Assembly: GCA_030748215.1 (NCBI GenBank)
Contig: JASMMK010000052.1
Coordinates: 1 to 41,646 of the forward strand
DNA length: 41,646 bases
Direction: 5' to 3'
Source of the DNA: Candidatus Scalindua sp.
Lineage (GTDB): Bacteria; Planctomycetota; Brocadiia; Brocadiales; Scalinduaceae
The notes beneath the pieces were generated by a model, which did not search any database, was not told the origin of the DNA, and saw only the letters and a program-made list of their open reading frames with translations. Position 1 is the first letter of the stretch. Every line of letters starts with the position of its first letter. The position numbers were made by a program, and so were the translations under genes. Below, piece by piece: positions 1-9,186 of this stretch.

Positions 1-155
1 TCAATAAAACAATTAATTATCGTAATAAAATGATCGAGGATGATTATCATATGGCATGTGAAATACTTGAATTTTTAAAGAAGTGGCTGGTTGATCATAT
101 CCTGGTAACTGACAAGGAATATGTGGATTGTTTCAAAAAAAGTGGCCTTAAGTAA
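1..155 (+). CDS. Hemerythrin-family protein, C-terminal fragment (5' end outside window)
   Basis: The reading frame is open from base 3 to a TAA at 153-155 and encodes 50 residues. They include KKWLVDHILVTDKEYVDCF, which matches the last helix of bacteriohemerythrins, where a WLxxHIxxxDxxY motif supplies the final iron-ligating His and Asp. Hemerythrins bind O2 or NO at a di-iron centre and act in the cytoplasm or as sensory domains. The N-terminal helices lie outside the window, so whether this is a stand-alone hemerythrin or the end of a larger sensor cannot be decided. A second hemerythrin-type gene lies at 36758-37159. Confidence 0.75.
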   Translation, partial: NKTINYRNKMIEDDYHMACEILEFLKKWLVDHILVTDKEYVDCFKKSGLK

Positions 156-176
156 ATTCTAAGGAAGTCGACATTT

Positions 177-202
177 CAATCCCTTAATTCGGTAGTATTT
201 AT
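177..202. repeat. Degenerate dispersed repeat, copy 1
   Basis: These 26 bases match 22 of 26 positions at 6374-6399, both reading CAATCCC.TAATTCG and ending in TTTAT. Each copy lies just beyond the 3' end of a gene. It is probably a relic of a dispersed intergenic repeat. No function is visible. Confidence 0.4.
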
Positions 203-298
203 CTATCTTTTATCCTCTGTGTTCTCCTTGTCCTCGGCGCTGTTTGTCCGGTGAGCGTTAAGATTTGTTTTTTTAGTGTAAATTAGTGAAATTCGTGT

Positions 299-2077
299 CT
301 AATTAATCTCACTCCATAGTCCTTCAAGTTCTTTCATATTCTCTTCGAGTTTCTCAGATGTGTTTGACAATGAGGTAAGTTCGTTTTGTATAGATTCTGC
401 ACTGTCCTTACGTATATCTTTTCCCTTTTGCATTGCCTGTTCTATGTTCTCAATAAGTTCATTTCCAAGATTACTGATCTCTCCGGAGTATTGTTTAAAT
501 GTACTGCCTATCCTGGTTAAGAGCGATGAACGTGTTCTTCCGCAGTTTCTACCTACTTCAGAGGCTACCAGATCGATCATCTCCTTCAGTACCATCTTTC
601 TACTGATAGACTTTGGCATGAAAGTTCTCAGTATCGACTTAACCTCTTCCTCGGTCATAGAGGTGCCATCCTGTACCATATAGAAAAATCGTTTATCCTC
701 TGCCAGGTCGATAGAGAGATCGGATTGCTGCATCGGTACTTCAAAGAGCTGTTCGGCAGCAGATTTAAACTCCTCCATGATATCGTTGGAACGTTTCGTA
801 TAACGATTGAAGGTCTCCTGGATACTGTCAGATATCACCACCTCAATATCTTCTTTGAATAGATCAAATCCTTTGACGATCTCCGCCTTGATAGCTTTCT
901 GCATATTATCTCTCAGGATAGTCGGGTTGGCGTCATGATTCTCTTCATAAAAACTTTTCAGGCACTCCCTTATCCTGGCAGTTTCAGTGTCATCAAAATC
1001 TTTTAAAATATCTTCAGCCCTTTTGTTCAGTTTAACAGTTTCTCCCTTGATCAGGTAGGCGATATCTTCCTTGTCCTTCTTGAGATTGTCATTGAGTTTG
1101 TGAAAGGTGTTTATCTTGTTTTCTAACTTCTCTTCAGAATCTGTCAGTGCTTTGGTTTCAATAGCTATCTGTGACACTATTTGGAGAGTGATCCTTTTCA
1201 GTTTGGAAATTGCAGTGTTTAGAACTATCCTTCCTTTCTCTGATGAGAGAAAGTTTCCTATGGCATCCTCCAGGTCTGAAAGGCCGCTATGTAGAAGCAG
1301 GTTTTTGTCATCAGCCGTTTTTGCCTCAAGAGCTTTCCTGGCAGAGATTGGCCAGATCTCCTGAACGGTAAATCCCATCTCTTCAAGCACATTCATGTTA
1401 TATGTAGACATTTCAGTGATCTCTTTTGGGATCAGGTTATCAACTTTATTCAAAACAAAGAATATCTTCTGTGTAGAACTTTTTATTGTCTCAAGCAGCT
1501 CTTTCTCTACTTGAGAAATAGGAACATCGGCACTCATCAGGAACACTGCTGCATCCAGGTGGTCCAGGAACTCATAAGTGGTCTCTGTATTGTGGAGGAA
1601 TGTAGAACCGATACCCGGCGTATCTACAAGCTGCATCCCTTTTTCAAGGAGCGGAATCGGATACTCAATAGAGGCGCATTTAACCCCGCGTCTGTTCTCA
1701 GGGTTACCACTTTCAGTTACATAATCATGTATATCCTCTATCGGTACATCTTGTTCAGTACCGTCATTCATGAAAATAGTGCACTTGACTTCACTGCCGA
1801 ATTTCAGGATAGTTACGATGGATGTTAAAGGTACTACGGAAGAGGGGAGGATTGCATTGCCGACCAGGCTGTTTATTAGCGTAGTCTTTCCTCTTTTAAA
1901 CTGTCCAAGCACTACAAGATTAAAATGGTTGGATATCAACTGCTCTTTGACAGCGAGTAAGCGTTCATTGCCGGTCCCGTCGCTCTCATCCAGCAGACTT
2001 TTTGTGTCTGCAATGATGTCCAGGATATCAGTTTTGTGGTCTATGAACTCTTCTAACATGAGACAGATTTTCTCCAA
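299..2077 (-). CDS. Dynamin-like GTPase family protein
   Basis: A 592-residue protein with a dynamin-type GTPase domain near the N-terminus. The P-loop GQFKRGKT is at residues 58-65, a threonine switch (PLTS) at about 83-86, the G3 motif DTPG at 152-155 and the G4 motif NKVD at 210-213. The rest is mainly charged, helical and coiled-coil in character, as in bacterial dynamin-like proteins that remodel or tether membranes. I see no clear transmembrane hairpin. The start is probably TTG at 2077, because AGGAG lies eight bases upstream; the first ATG (2059) is poorly spaced. It appears monocistronic. Family assignment is firm; the cellular role is not known. Confidence 0.85.
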   Translation of the reverse strand: MEKICLMLEEFIDHKTDILDIIADTKSLLDESDGTGNERLLAVKEQLISNHFNLVVLGQFKRGKTTLINSLVGNAILPSSVVPLTSIVTILKFGSEVKCTIFMNDGTEQDVPIEDIHDYVTESGNPENRRGVKCASIEYPIPLLEKGMQLVDTPGIGSTFLHNTETTYEFLDHLDAAVFLMSADVPISQVEKELLETIKSSTQKIFFVLNKVDNLIPKEITEMSTYNMNVLEEMGFTVQEIWPISARKALEAKTADDKNLLLHSGLSDLEDAIGNFLSSEKGRIVLNTAISKLKRITLQIVSQIAIETKALTDSEEKLENKINTFHKLNDNLKKDKEDIAYLIKGETVKLNKRAEDILKDFDDTETARIRECLKSFYEENHDANPTILRDNMQKAIKAEIVKGFDLFKEDIEVVISDSIQETFNRYTKRSNDIMEEFKSAAEQLFEVPMQQSDLSIDLAEDKRFFYMVQDGTSMTEEEVKSILRTFMPKSISRKMVLKEMIDLVASEVGRNCGRTRSSLLTRIGSTFKQYSGEISNLGNELIENIEQAMQKGKDIRKDSAESIQNELTSLSNTSEKLEENMKELEGLWSEIN

Positions 2078-2187
2078 TAAAAAAACTCCTATCGAAGTAT
2101 AAAACCTTCAACAGGAGTTGTTATTTAATACGAATCGCGTTTTTAGATAGTAGTAACTAAAATATATATTGTCAAGCTGATTTAACT

Positions 2188-2520
2188 TTATGTACTCCTC
2201 GGCCAGTACATAATTATGAATACACCAACCAGGCAGACTATACCGCCAATAATGTCGTATCTGTCCGGAGCAGTCTTATCTATCTTCCAACCCCACAAGA
2301 TGGACATTACAACAAATACTCCTCCATATGCGGCGTAAACCCTGCCAAAGTGAGCAGGTTGAAGAGTCGGTATTATTCCGTAGAGTACCAGGATCAGCCC
2401 ACCCAGTACGCCGATTAAGATACCTTTGCCTTCACGAAGCCAGAGCCATACAAGATATCCACCGCCTATCTCACACAGTCCTGCCAGTATAAATAGTATG
2501 ATCGATTTAGTAATTATCAT
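2188..2520 (-). CDS. UPF0060 (YnfA-type) small membrane protein
   Basis: A 110-residue protein with four hydrophobic segments. It carries the family hallmarks [16 protein letters not shown] near residue 17, [20 protein letters not shown] in the middle and DRYDIIGG near the C-terminus. These match the UPF0060/YnfA family, which resembles small multidrug-resistance transporters in size and topology. The protein sits in the inner membrane; its substrate is not established from sequence. It lies between the dynamin-like gene and the porin on the same strand, with gaps over 100 bases, so operon membership is doubtful. Confidence 0.9.
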   Translation of the reverse strand: MIITKSIILFILAGLCEIGGGYLVWLWLREGKGILIGVLGGLILVLYGIIPTLQPAHFGRVYAAYGGVFVVMSILWGWKIDKTAPDRYDIIGGIVCLVGVFIIMYWPRST

Positions 2521-2649
2521 ATGTGTCAGATTTTAAAAACTCATTAAGTTGCAGGATTTTATTTTCATAAATATACTATTATCCTTAATAGATAAATTCA
2601 ACCAAATAAGTGTATATGTCTCCGGTAGTTTCAGATTCTTACACTATTT

Positions 2650-4092
2650 TTAAAATGCCAACTGGTACTGCAGACGGTAAGTGTTGTCTATATCATCCGA
2701 TCGGCTGACCGAATTTGGCAATTCATTGTCCTGGCGGACCCAGTCAAACTGCAGCTTATTATCGTGAGTCTCATTAATGAACCAGCTTACACCTAAAGTG
2801 GTTTCCCTTACAGCGTCTTCATCTCTTTCATCATCAAAGTCAATAAGTGAGTATCTACCGGCGACTTCTAGCGTCTTTGGTAAAAGAAAATATCCTCCCT
2901 GTACAAAGAAGCCCCTGTCTATGATGACACCGGAACCAATGGCATTAATATTGTTGGCACGGATATCATCAAACCTTCGCCAGTATGCCTCTGCGCTTGT
3001 TGAGAAGCCTCTGTATTTGAGGCCATATTCGACTACAACACTGGTCTTGTCTACCTCCTTAAGTGTTATACCGGTACCGACGGGGGGATCCAGATCAATA
3101 GTAGTACTATTAAATTTTTCTCTGTCCGCAGCGCCGTCATATGCTATAGCGGCCGACAGATGGCCAATTGGTTTTTTTGAGAAACTGATATCACTCTCAA
3201 CCTCCCCTATACCTTTCCCATACGCGCCGAAAGGGTTCCAGGAGACTCTACCTATATAAAGCATCTCGTTGTTGCCGTTCGAGCTCTGGTTTCTTGAGTT
3301 ACCGTTAAATGCTCCTGCGTAATACTCAAACTTTTTATTAAACAACTTGCCGTGCAGCATTGCACCGATCTGTCGGTCCATTGTAAACTCATCCTGTGAG
3401 CTTGCACGATCGATTAACTGCAGGTTCTGGGAAGATACTACACGTTGACGGTTCCACGGTACCTTCCACTGTCCGAACTGGACACTCAATGCCCTGTTTT
3501 TGTTCCATGATGCCCAGAAGTCTAACAGCTCCATCGCTTTGCTGCTATCAGCAGTGCCTGTAGAGGCGAGGGCCAGCTCTATCTTATATTTAAAGTGTTT
3601 GTATGCATTACCGGAAAATTTCAGACGTGCACGGCGAATTCTGAATGAGCTGTCATCCTCTTGTTCATCTGAGTCATGTACATTGTCTCTATCCTCATAG
3701 CTATATCGAAACTGGATCCTTCCGTTTATCAACATGGAGAAGTTTTCGTCCTGTGTCTCAAAGAAAAATCCCCTCTTGTAGCTTAGTTTGGGTCCCTGCA
3801 TAATCTCTGACCACATTCCCTTGCCCTCGCCTTTCTGGAAATATTCGTCAACCTTTTTGCCAATCATCCCCTCGTCAGCAGTAGTGAGGGATGTTAGCTC
3901 GACCTCTTCCCTAATTTCTATCCTGGTTTTCAGATCATCAATCATCTCCTGCTGTTTTCGCATCATATCTTCCATCTTTTTCAACTGCACATTTAAATCA
4001 TCCTGGGCAGATACATCCCTAATGGGTACAGAAAAAAGACTCATGGCTAAAATGCCGATTGTCAGCCAACTTACAACTAAAAATATTCTCAT
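2650..4092 (-). CDS. Outer-membrane porin, phosphate-selective porin O/P-like
   Basis: A 480-residue protein with a signal peptide (hydrophobic residues 4-21, likely cleavage after VSA near residue 29). A short coiled coil (about residues 32-63, LKKMEDMMRKQQEMIDDL) follows, then a long region of alternating amphipathic strands ending in ...RLQYQLAF with a terminal aromatic, as in beta-barrel proteins. Motifs such as INGRIQFRYSYEDRD, FRIRRARLKFSGNAYKHFKYKIELAL and VQFGQWKVPWNRQRVVSS are typical of OprO/OprP-type porins. The coiled coil would sit in the periplasm, perhaps contacting peptidoglycan. AGGAG precedes the ATG. It implies a Gram-negative envelope. Phosphate specificity cannot be claimed from sequence. 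Confidence 0.85.
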   Translation of the reverse strand: MRIFLVVSWLTIGILAMSLFSVPIRDVSAQDDLNVQLKKMEDMMRKQQEMIDDLKTRIEIREEVELTSLTTADEGMIGKKVDEYFQKGEGKGMWSEIMQGPKLSYKRGFFFETQDENFSMLINGRIQFRYSYEDRDNVHDSDEQEDDSSFRIRRARLKFSGNAYKHFKYKIELALASTGTADSSKAMELLDFWASWNKNRALSVQFGQWKVPWNRQRVVSSQNLQLIDRASSQDEFTMDRQIGAMLHGKLFNKKFEYYAGAFNGNSRNQSSNGNNEMLYIGRVSWNPFGAYGKGIGEVESDISFSKKPIGHLSAAIAYDGAADREKFNSTTIDLDPPVGTGITLKEVDKTSVVVEYGLKYRGFSTSAEAYWRRFDDIRANNINAIGSGVIIDRGFFVQGGYFLLPKTLEVAGRYSLIDFDDERDEDAVRETTLGVSWFINETHDNKLQFDWVRQDNELPNSVSRSDDIDNTYRLQYQLAF

Positions 4093-4206
4093 TTTTGCTC
4101 CTTTCTTATTTTTGCTAACTTCTTGTTTTAAAATCTGAAGTTGTTACTAGAATTATTAAGATATCTGATTTCTCTCTGTGACTCTTGCGCTTTAGTGATA
4201 AAACTG

Positions 4207-4428
4207 TTATTGCAATCTGGCAATATGTTTTTTCATTTCAATTTCTGACAATGATTTAGTTGCGTAAGGATTTACTTGGGGCGGTTTGGTTCCGGAGCTA
4301 AATACTTCATCTCGGTCTTTCCGCAGAGCATTCATTAAGCCTTCTGCCATTTGTGACCTCACTGAATTGTGGTTGCGGACAAACAAAACTTCTCTTATCA
4401 TAGTGTTGTTTATTGTGGTTTTTATCAT
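4207..4428 (-). pseudogene. Decayed arsenate reductase / low-MW phosphatase-like remnant
   Basis: The 73-residue frame reads VLFVRNHNSVRSQMAEGLM followed by FSSGTKPPQVNPYATKSLSEI. This matches the first half of thioredoxin-coupled arsenate reductases of the low-molecular-weight tyrosine phosphatase fold (usual site VLFVCxHNSARSQMAE; family length about 130-140). Two defects are visible. The nucleophilic Cys is Arg (codon CGC, one transition from TGC), and the frame stops near residue 73, before the second half containing the resolving Cys and the DP motif. The downstream bases do not restore a recognisable C-terminus in this frame. I read this as a pseudogene; a short non-catalytic protein is possible but less likely. 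Confidence 0.65.
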
Positions 4429-4782
4429 ATTTTCGCCTCTATTACACTGTTCTATAAAATTTCAAAGCTGCATCAAAGTAAGGTCATTCAAATAACAGAC
4501 TTATCATTGTGCCTTCTATTCCTTAGTGGCAAAAATGTTATTATATTCAGGCGAAATATTACGATTGTATTGTTAACTGAGAATAAGGAAATTGTTAATT
4601 TTTGGTTAAGAGCTTTGAAGGCAACTTGATATTGTTTGATAATTATCATAATGCCATACTCAGTAAGAGCTTACATGGTGCGTGGGAATACTGGAGATAA
4701 TTAATTATTTTTAAAGAAATTGAATAATACCGCTTCACGTGTAAAATATAGCTTATAACATGAAAAGTAACAGATTGATGAT
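4429..4782. other. Intergenic, AT-rich, no gene seen
   Basis: This divergent region lies between the arsC-like remnant (minus) and the TPR gene (plus). Short ORFs here have no recognisable motifs or good ribosome sites. A weak palindrome GTAAGAGCTTAC lies at 4663-4674. Promoters for the flanking genes presumably lie here, but I cannot assign boxes with confidence. Confidence 0.4.
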
Positions 4783-5688
4783 ATGGCAGATAAGCAGATT
4801 GTCTCATCCGTTGAGAATAAAGAAAGGGTACTAAAAGTGAAAATATCAGTAAATATAAGAAGGCATCTGGCTTCATGTGGAGCCAGAGTGTTTTTGATAA
4901 TGGTTATGGCTACATTGTTTGCTTTGCCGGCATTTGCCCAGGAGAAATTGTGGGAAGAGTTAAACGATCAAGCGACTCAGCTTTTACAAGACAGGCGATA
5001 TGCAGATGCAATAAAGGTGAGCGAAGAGGCTATAAAGGTTGCCACGGATACATTTGCTCCTAACCATCCCTGTATTGCTATCTCCAAAAACCTGTTGGGT
5101 ACACTTTACTGGACATATGGAAGATTCTCGGAAGCGGAACCTCTCTTCAAGCAGGCTCTCGCGATTTATGAAGAGGGGCTTGGATCGGATCATCCAAAAG
5201 TTGCAACAGTCCTGCAGAATTTAGCAGATATGTATCTGGCTCAGGATAGATATGAGGAATCAGAACCGCTTTATAATGAAGCTCTCAGTATATATGAAAA
5301 TGCTTTTGGTGCTGACCATCCCAGTGTTGTGGCCGCACTGAACAGCCTGGGAGGGCTTTATCAAGATCAGGGGAAATACGCAGAAGCAGTACCTGTCTTC
5401 GAAAGAGCGTTAAGCATAGATGAGAAGGCACTTGGCCTGGATCACCCTGATATTGCTACGGCGCTGAACAACATGGCGACACTTAACTACTACCTGGGTG
5501 CAAACGATACAGCTGAGTCTCTCTACATAAGGGCACTTGGAATATATGAGAAGTCTTATGGTAAAGACCACCCATTCGTTGCAACCGTGCTGGTGAATAT
5601 GGTAGAGTTCTACGAGAATACCGGAAGGAGAGACGAGGCAGAAGTATTTGCGGACAGGGTGAAACAGATTCAGTCAAGGTATCAGTAG
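4783..5688 (+). CDS. Exported tetratricopeptide-repeat protein (kinesin-light-chain-type TPRs)
   Basis: A 301-residue protein. A hydrophobic segment (residues 36-52, VFLIMVMATLFALPAFA, then QE) looks like a signal peptide. At least four 42-residue repeats follow (for example AEPLFKQALAIYEEGLGSDHPKVATVLQNLA), the spacing of kinesin-light-chain/TPR_12 repeats. It is probably a periplasmic scaffold for protein-protein contacts; no catalytic residues are seen. The ATG at 4783 has no good ribosome site. A GTG at 4837, preceded by AAAGGG at suitable spacing, would give a more conventional signal peptide and may be the true start. The gene stands alone and converges on the DUF5661-like gene. Confidence 0.8.
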   Translation: MADKQIVSSVENKERVLKVKISVNIRRHLASCGARVFLIMVMATLFALPAFAQEKLWEELNDQATQLLQDRRYADAIKVSEEAIKVATDTFAPNHPCIAISKNLLGTLYWTYGRFSEAEPLFKQALAIYEEGLGSDHPKVATVLQNLADMYLAQDRYEESEPLYNEALSIYENAFGADHPSVVAALNSLGGLYQDQGKYAEAVPVFERALSIDEKALGLDHPDIATALNNMATLNYYLGANDTAESLYIRALGIYEKSYGKDHPFVATVLVNMVEFYENTGRRDEAEVFADRVKQIQSRYQ

Positions 5689-5728
5689 GGGAGAGTTTAA
5701 ACTTTAGTTACTTCAAACTTGTTTGCCT

Positions 5729-6175
5729 CTATGTACCATCCTTGAGTTGTTCGGAAACAGACTTATTTAAAATGTTTTGAGCTTCAACAAGTTTCTTGTA
5801 TTTGGACTCTATTCTTTCCATATTTTTTGATCGTATTGCTTCAAGCAGGTCACTTTCTATCTCAGCAACCTCAATTCTCTTGTAATAGTCCATAGTCTCC
5901 TTCAGATGTGCCAATACAATCTTTCCGGTCAGTACCGGATGGTTATTGGTTACATTTGCATCTTCAAATATCGTCCCATGTTCCAACTCAACTTCCAGCC
6001 CCTGTCGGAAAGTGGCAAGAGAGATGTCCATGTTTGTTGTATTTACAAGTTTCAATACAGTAGAAGCCTCTTCATCTGAGATCACATGATCAGCAATTAA
6101 AGACCAGTCTCTCAATCCAAGTTCATCACATACTCTCTTTACCTCGGCTCTTGTTACATATTCCGTTAAAGGCAT
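5729..6175 (-). CDS. DUF5661-like protein
   Basis: A 148-residue soluble protein. Residues about 57-101 read FRQGLEVELEHG, then NVTNNHPVLTGKIVLAHLKE, then DYYKRIE. This pattern (GLxVELEHG...NVT...DPxxTGKIAxAHLKExPDYYxRL) is that of DUF5661-type proteins; here the usual Asp before Pro is His. The C-terminal 45 residues form a charged helix, and the N-terminal 50 residues are unassigned. The family has no established function. A possible metal or ligand role for the conserved His and Glu is speculation. The gene is monocistronic. Confidence 0.6.
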   Translation of the reverse strand: MPLTEYVTRAEVKRVCDELGLRDWSLIADHVISDEEASTVLKLVNTTNMDISLATFRQGLEVELEHGTIFEDANVTNNHPVLTGKIVLAHLKETMDYYKRIEVAEIESDLLEAIRSKNMERIESKYKKLVEAQNILNKSVSEQLKDGT

Positions 6176-6373
6176 TTATTACTCCTTTCTCAACCTGATT
6201 TGTTGTCATATAAGCCAGACAAATTTAAAACCAATTGACCATTCGAGTCTAATGAATTGCTTTTTAGAATGCAAGTGGAAATTCAAGTATGACCGGCAAA
6301 CCTGAAGGCGTTTACGTCCGCCTCTGGAGGAATTGTCCTGCGGATTTTGTTTTTCCTAAATCCCTAAATTCTT

Positions 6374-6399
6374 CAATCCCCTAATTCGTTGGTGTTTAT
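6374..6399. repeat. Degenerate dispersed repeat, copy 2
   Basis: Matches 22 of 26 bases of the copy at 177-202. Its last bases overlap the stop codon of the XXXCH gene (6396-6398 on the minus strand), so the repeat appears to have landed at or defined the 3' end of that gene. Confidence 0.4.
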
Positions 6400-6953
6400 T
6401 TGTGCTTCTCATGACAACTTTTTCTTCTCTCTCCGAGAGCTGTTACTGCAGTGCCCATGGCTGTAAGGTCAGAAGCTTTGAATGCTTTGTAAAAAAGATC
6501 TGCCTGCTCAAGATAGGTTTCAAAAAAATCTTTCCCCTTGCTGGGGTATGTGCACATTGTCTTTGAATCCCGGTAAAATCGTTCAATCTGGTCAGATTCA
6601 GGGAGAACCTGGTCTTGTATGCAGCTCTTCTTAATAGCTTTAAAGTCTTTTGACATACGTCTTTTCAGATCCATGTAGCTTTCATCATTAGTCTCTGCGG
6701 CTGGTGTGGATTCAGTTTCTCCTTCCTCAGCCTCTGATAAGGCGTTTGCCAGTTTGAATTTCAGTTTGGCAGAGAACGTGTCACCCTTGGCCTTCAGGCC
6801 TATCTTTACATCTGTATCCGCTGCCATTGAACACTTCTCTTCGTTTATGGTTACAACACCTTTTTCCAGTTCGGCTGCTAATGCTCTCAGCTTCTCTGCA
6901 GCCTCATTGACAGAGAGATAAAACTCCCGTTTTTTCTTATTTGAGTCAGGCAT
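6396..6953 (-). CDS. XXXCH-domain protein (degenerate heme-site-like C-terminus)
   Basis: A 185-residue protein counted from the preferred start. The N-terminal part (about residues 9-68, FYLSVNEAAEKLRALAAELEKG) resembles amphi-Trp-type domains. A Glu/Ala-rich linker follows, then a helical domain ending RRKSCHEKHK. The ending recalls a cytochrome CxxCH site that has lost its first Cys, the definition of the XXXCH domain. Whether it binds heme is unknown, and no signal peptide is present. The ATG at 6953 is favoured over 6965 because GGAG sits about six bases upstream of it. Its neighbour across the divergent gap is a genuine CxxCH cytochrome. Confidence 0.65.
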   Translation of the reverse strand: MPDSNKKKREFYLSVNEAAEKLRALAAELEKGVVTINEEKCSMAADTDVKIGLKAKGDTFSAKLKFKLANALSEAEEGETESTPAAETNDESYMDLKRRMSKDFKAIKKSCIQDQVLPESDQIERFYRDSKTMCTYPSKGKDFFETYLEQADLFYKAFKASDLTAMGTAVTALGERRKSCHEKHK

Positions 6954-7263
6954 CTTTGTCTCCATTTCCTGGAATACATATCAAAAGCGGTACTGAAGGA
7001 GTTACTTAAAAAATCTCCTTCAGTATGCGAATTACAGCATTCAATATAACAGAAGAAGATGATGATGAAAATAGTTATTTATACAAATTTTTAATTAAGA
7101 ATCATGAAAAAACAGTTTGATATTGAGTTCCTAATGCTTTAATCTAGAATGCGAAAGAAAAGTCATGATGTAATAGAGAGATAAGTTAATAATATCTGGA
7201 ATTTGTACATATCAGTTGTGGCTACAGAAACTATTCAAAGATATTCGAACGGGAGGGGGTCGA

Positions 7264-7809
7264 ATGATGAAGATAAGTAAAGTATGTATAGTTATATTTG
7301 TTTCCTTTTTTCTAACTACCGGAATTTTAACCTGTGGATGGAAATGTAACGAGGCGTTGTGTGAAGATATAGTAAAACTTCATGTAGATAAATCGTCACC
7401 TACTCAGGGCCTGATGCGCATAATTAGTTCGCATACCTCTAAAATGCTGGATGCAATAATGATAGGCGATTTCAATGCGGTTATCAAGGAGTCAGGTGAG
7501 ATTATCAACGCCAGTGAGGTCGTCATGCGTATGTTCTTTTCTAAGGAAGGTAAGCCAGGGGAGTGGTTCAGTAAAGCTGGCAATGACCCAGATGACCCTG
7601 AAGCCGTAGCAGCGATAAAAGAGGATTTTGAAAAATACCTGAAACTGGTTACTGATGCTTCCCGGAATGTTGCTGAATCGTCCAAAAGGAAGAATATTGT
7701 AGAGACCTATAACAGTTTTGATGCAATGTTGAGAAGGGCATGCTTCGGATGCCATCAACAATCCCGTTTGGAATGGCCAGAATGGATGAAGCAGGCAGAG
7801 GCCAAATAA
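7264..7809 (+). CDS. Exported c-type cytochrome, cytochrome c'-like architecture
   Basis: A 181-residue protein with a signal peptide (residues 1 to about 31, hydrophobic core VCIVIFVSFFLTTGILTC) and a mostly helical body. There is one heme-binding CFGCH motif about 22 residues from the C-terminus, followed by QQSRLEW. A single C-terminal CxxCH on a four-helix-like body is the layout of cytochrome c'. The protein should carry one covalent heme c in the periplasm or an equivalent compartment; its partner is unknown. A GGGAGGGGG tract just upstream fixes the ATG at 7264; an upstream TTG is not supported. The gene converges on the carbonic anhydrase with a 12-base gap. Confidence 0.75.
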   Translation: MMKISKVCIVIFVSFFLTTGILTCGWKCNEALCEDIVKLHVDKSSPTQGLMRIISSHTSKMLDAIMIGDFNAVIKESGEIINASEVVMRMFFSKEGKPGEWFSKAGNDPDDPEAVAAIKEDFEKYLKLVTDASRNVAESSKRKNIVETYNSFDAMLRRACFGCHQQSRLEWPEWMKQAEAK

Positions 7810-7821
7810 TTAAGGCTCTGA

Positions 7822-8637
7822 TCAGCTGTCTTCGACAATCCTTCCCTGTATTTCCTGTACACGGCGGGCATTGTTACCTTCATATTCCTTGAGAGTTTCA
7901 ATCTGTTCCGGAGATGCCTCGTAAATGTGCTTGTCAATATACCAGTTCACACTTTCTGTATAAGGCGGTGTAGTAAGCGACCCCTTGTAATAATAGAGAC
8001 CTTCCTCTGATTTGTCTTTCCGGGCGACCATTAAAAGGTCACTCAATCTCACACGGCCTGTCTGGATATTGTGGGTTGAATGTTTCTCTTCGGGAATTAG
8101 ATCGTGAAAATCACTTATAAACTTATTCACTCCTCCCATCCTGAACAGGATGCTGACTACCAGATATTCTGTTTCATTATTTTCTTTATCTTCAGCGGCA
8201 TTTACGATATGCATCTCCATTGGGTATGTTATTCCATCCAGTTGATGTTCTGACGGCGTGTGAAAGTGCATCTGCTTAAAATGAAATGTTTTTCCGTGGG
8301 CCGAGATCGTACTTCCTTCAGTAAAGTGGAGCTGTATTGTATGTCCCAGGTTCGCAATAGAATCAACCTCATCTTTGTATCTGACGTTGATAGTTCGGTT
8401 CTCTACATGCTCAACCGTGTTGGTCAGAATATTAATAGGCGACTGGATCAAGCCGTGGTCCAGTCCCGGAAGGACAAAACCATGTTTGTGCTTTGCAGAA
8501 AAGTCATGGGATTTTGCGTCTAAATCTTCGATCTGTCCACTATTCTTTACTGTAGTTCCTGAACTAATTATTTTGTCTGTATTACAAGCAGTTGTCAGCA
8601 GGATTGCCAGAAAGACTGCATATGTTAATCGCTTCAT
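7822..8637 (-). CDS. Alpha-type carbonic anhydrase, predicted lipoprotein
   Basis: A 271-residue protein. The N-terminus has a lipobox (LLTTAC, Cys18), so it is probably anchored to a membrane facing the periplasm. Alpha-carbonic-anhydrase motifs are QSPINI (65-70), the zinc-ligand strand QMHFHTPSEH with His124 and His126, the third ligand His143 in MEMHIV, and the substrate-pocket loop SLTTPP (220-225). All three zinc ligands are present, so the enzyme should interconvert CO2 and bicarbonate. The family's usual N-terminal region (HWxY...) is reduced. It lies tail to tail with the cytochrome gene and seems monocistronic. Confidence 0.92.
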   Translation of the reverse strand: MKRLTYAVFLAILLTTACNTDKIISSGTTVKNSGQIEDLDAKSHDFSAKHKHGFVLPGLDHGLIQSPINILTNTVEHVENRTINVRYKDEVDSIANLGHTIQLHFTEGSTISAHGKTFHFKQMHFHTPSEHQLDGITYPMEMHIVNAAEDKENNETEYLVVSILFRMGGVNKFISDFHDLIPEEKHSTHNIQTGRVRLSDLLMVARKDKSEEGLYYYKGSLTTPPYTESVNWYIDKHIYEASPEQIETLKEYEGNNARRVQEIQGRIVEDS

Positions 8638-9186
8638 AAGTCGTATATATTTATCACTAATTCTTAATAGTTATAAATAAGTAGATCGCAAAATCAATGC
8701 CGAAAAATTTTCTATCAAGCATAACTATTGTATGTGGTGTAACTGCTGTTACTAACGGCTGTTATGTGATTTGTATTAGAATATATCATTTTTTTAAAAT
8801 TTAAATAATCTTGATTGTTGCGAAAATATTTCTGGATAGCTATGCTATTGGCGAAATATATACATGGTGATTTCCTGATTCTTCAGTTGAGAAGTGCTCT
8901 GCTGTTTCGTTTGGACCCTATTAAGTTTTGTCGGATGTCAATGAATACATTTACTGTTGGTTGAAACGGTCAACTTCATTATTTATTTGAGTCTCTATGT
9001 GCATAACATGCTGAGTCGCAACTCAATCTTTTCTACTTGCTTTTAGGTTGTCTTGATAATATGCTTTGGGTAAAGGCAATCTACAATTAGAGTTAGAAGT
9101 TTAGATCTTGTAAGAATACTAAGGTATGATGCGTTTATAGCCTGGATTTGATGACCATACATATGTGTGGTCAGGGAGCTATGAAA
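8638..9186. other. Long intergenic region, no gene seen
   Basis: About 550 AT-rich bases separate two divergent genes, the carbonic anhydrase and the sensor kinase. Short frames here lack ribosome sites and family motifs. There is no tRNA-like fold and no strong hairpin. It probably carries both promoters; exact boxes are not assigned. Confidence 0.4.

Noticed and set aside
4286..4629. Small plus-strand frames overlapping the arsC-like remnant
   Set aside because: No ribosome site or recognisable motif; overlaps and opposes the better-supported remnant.
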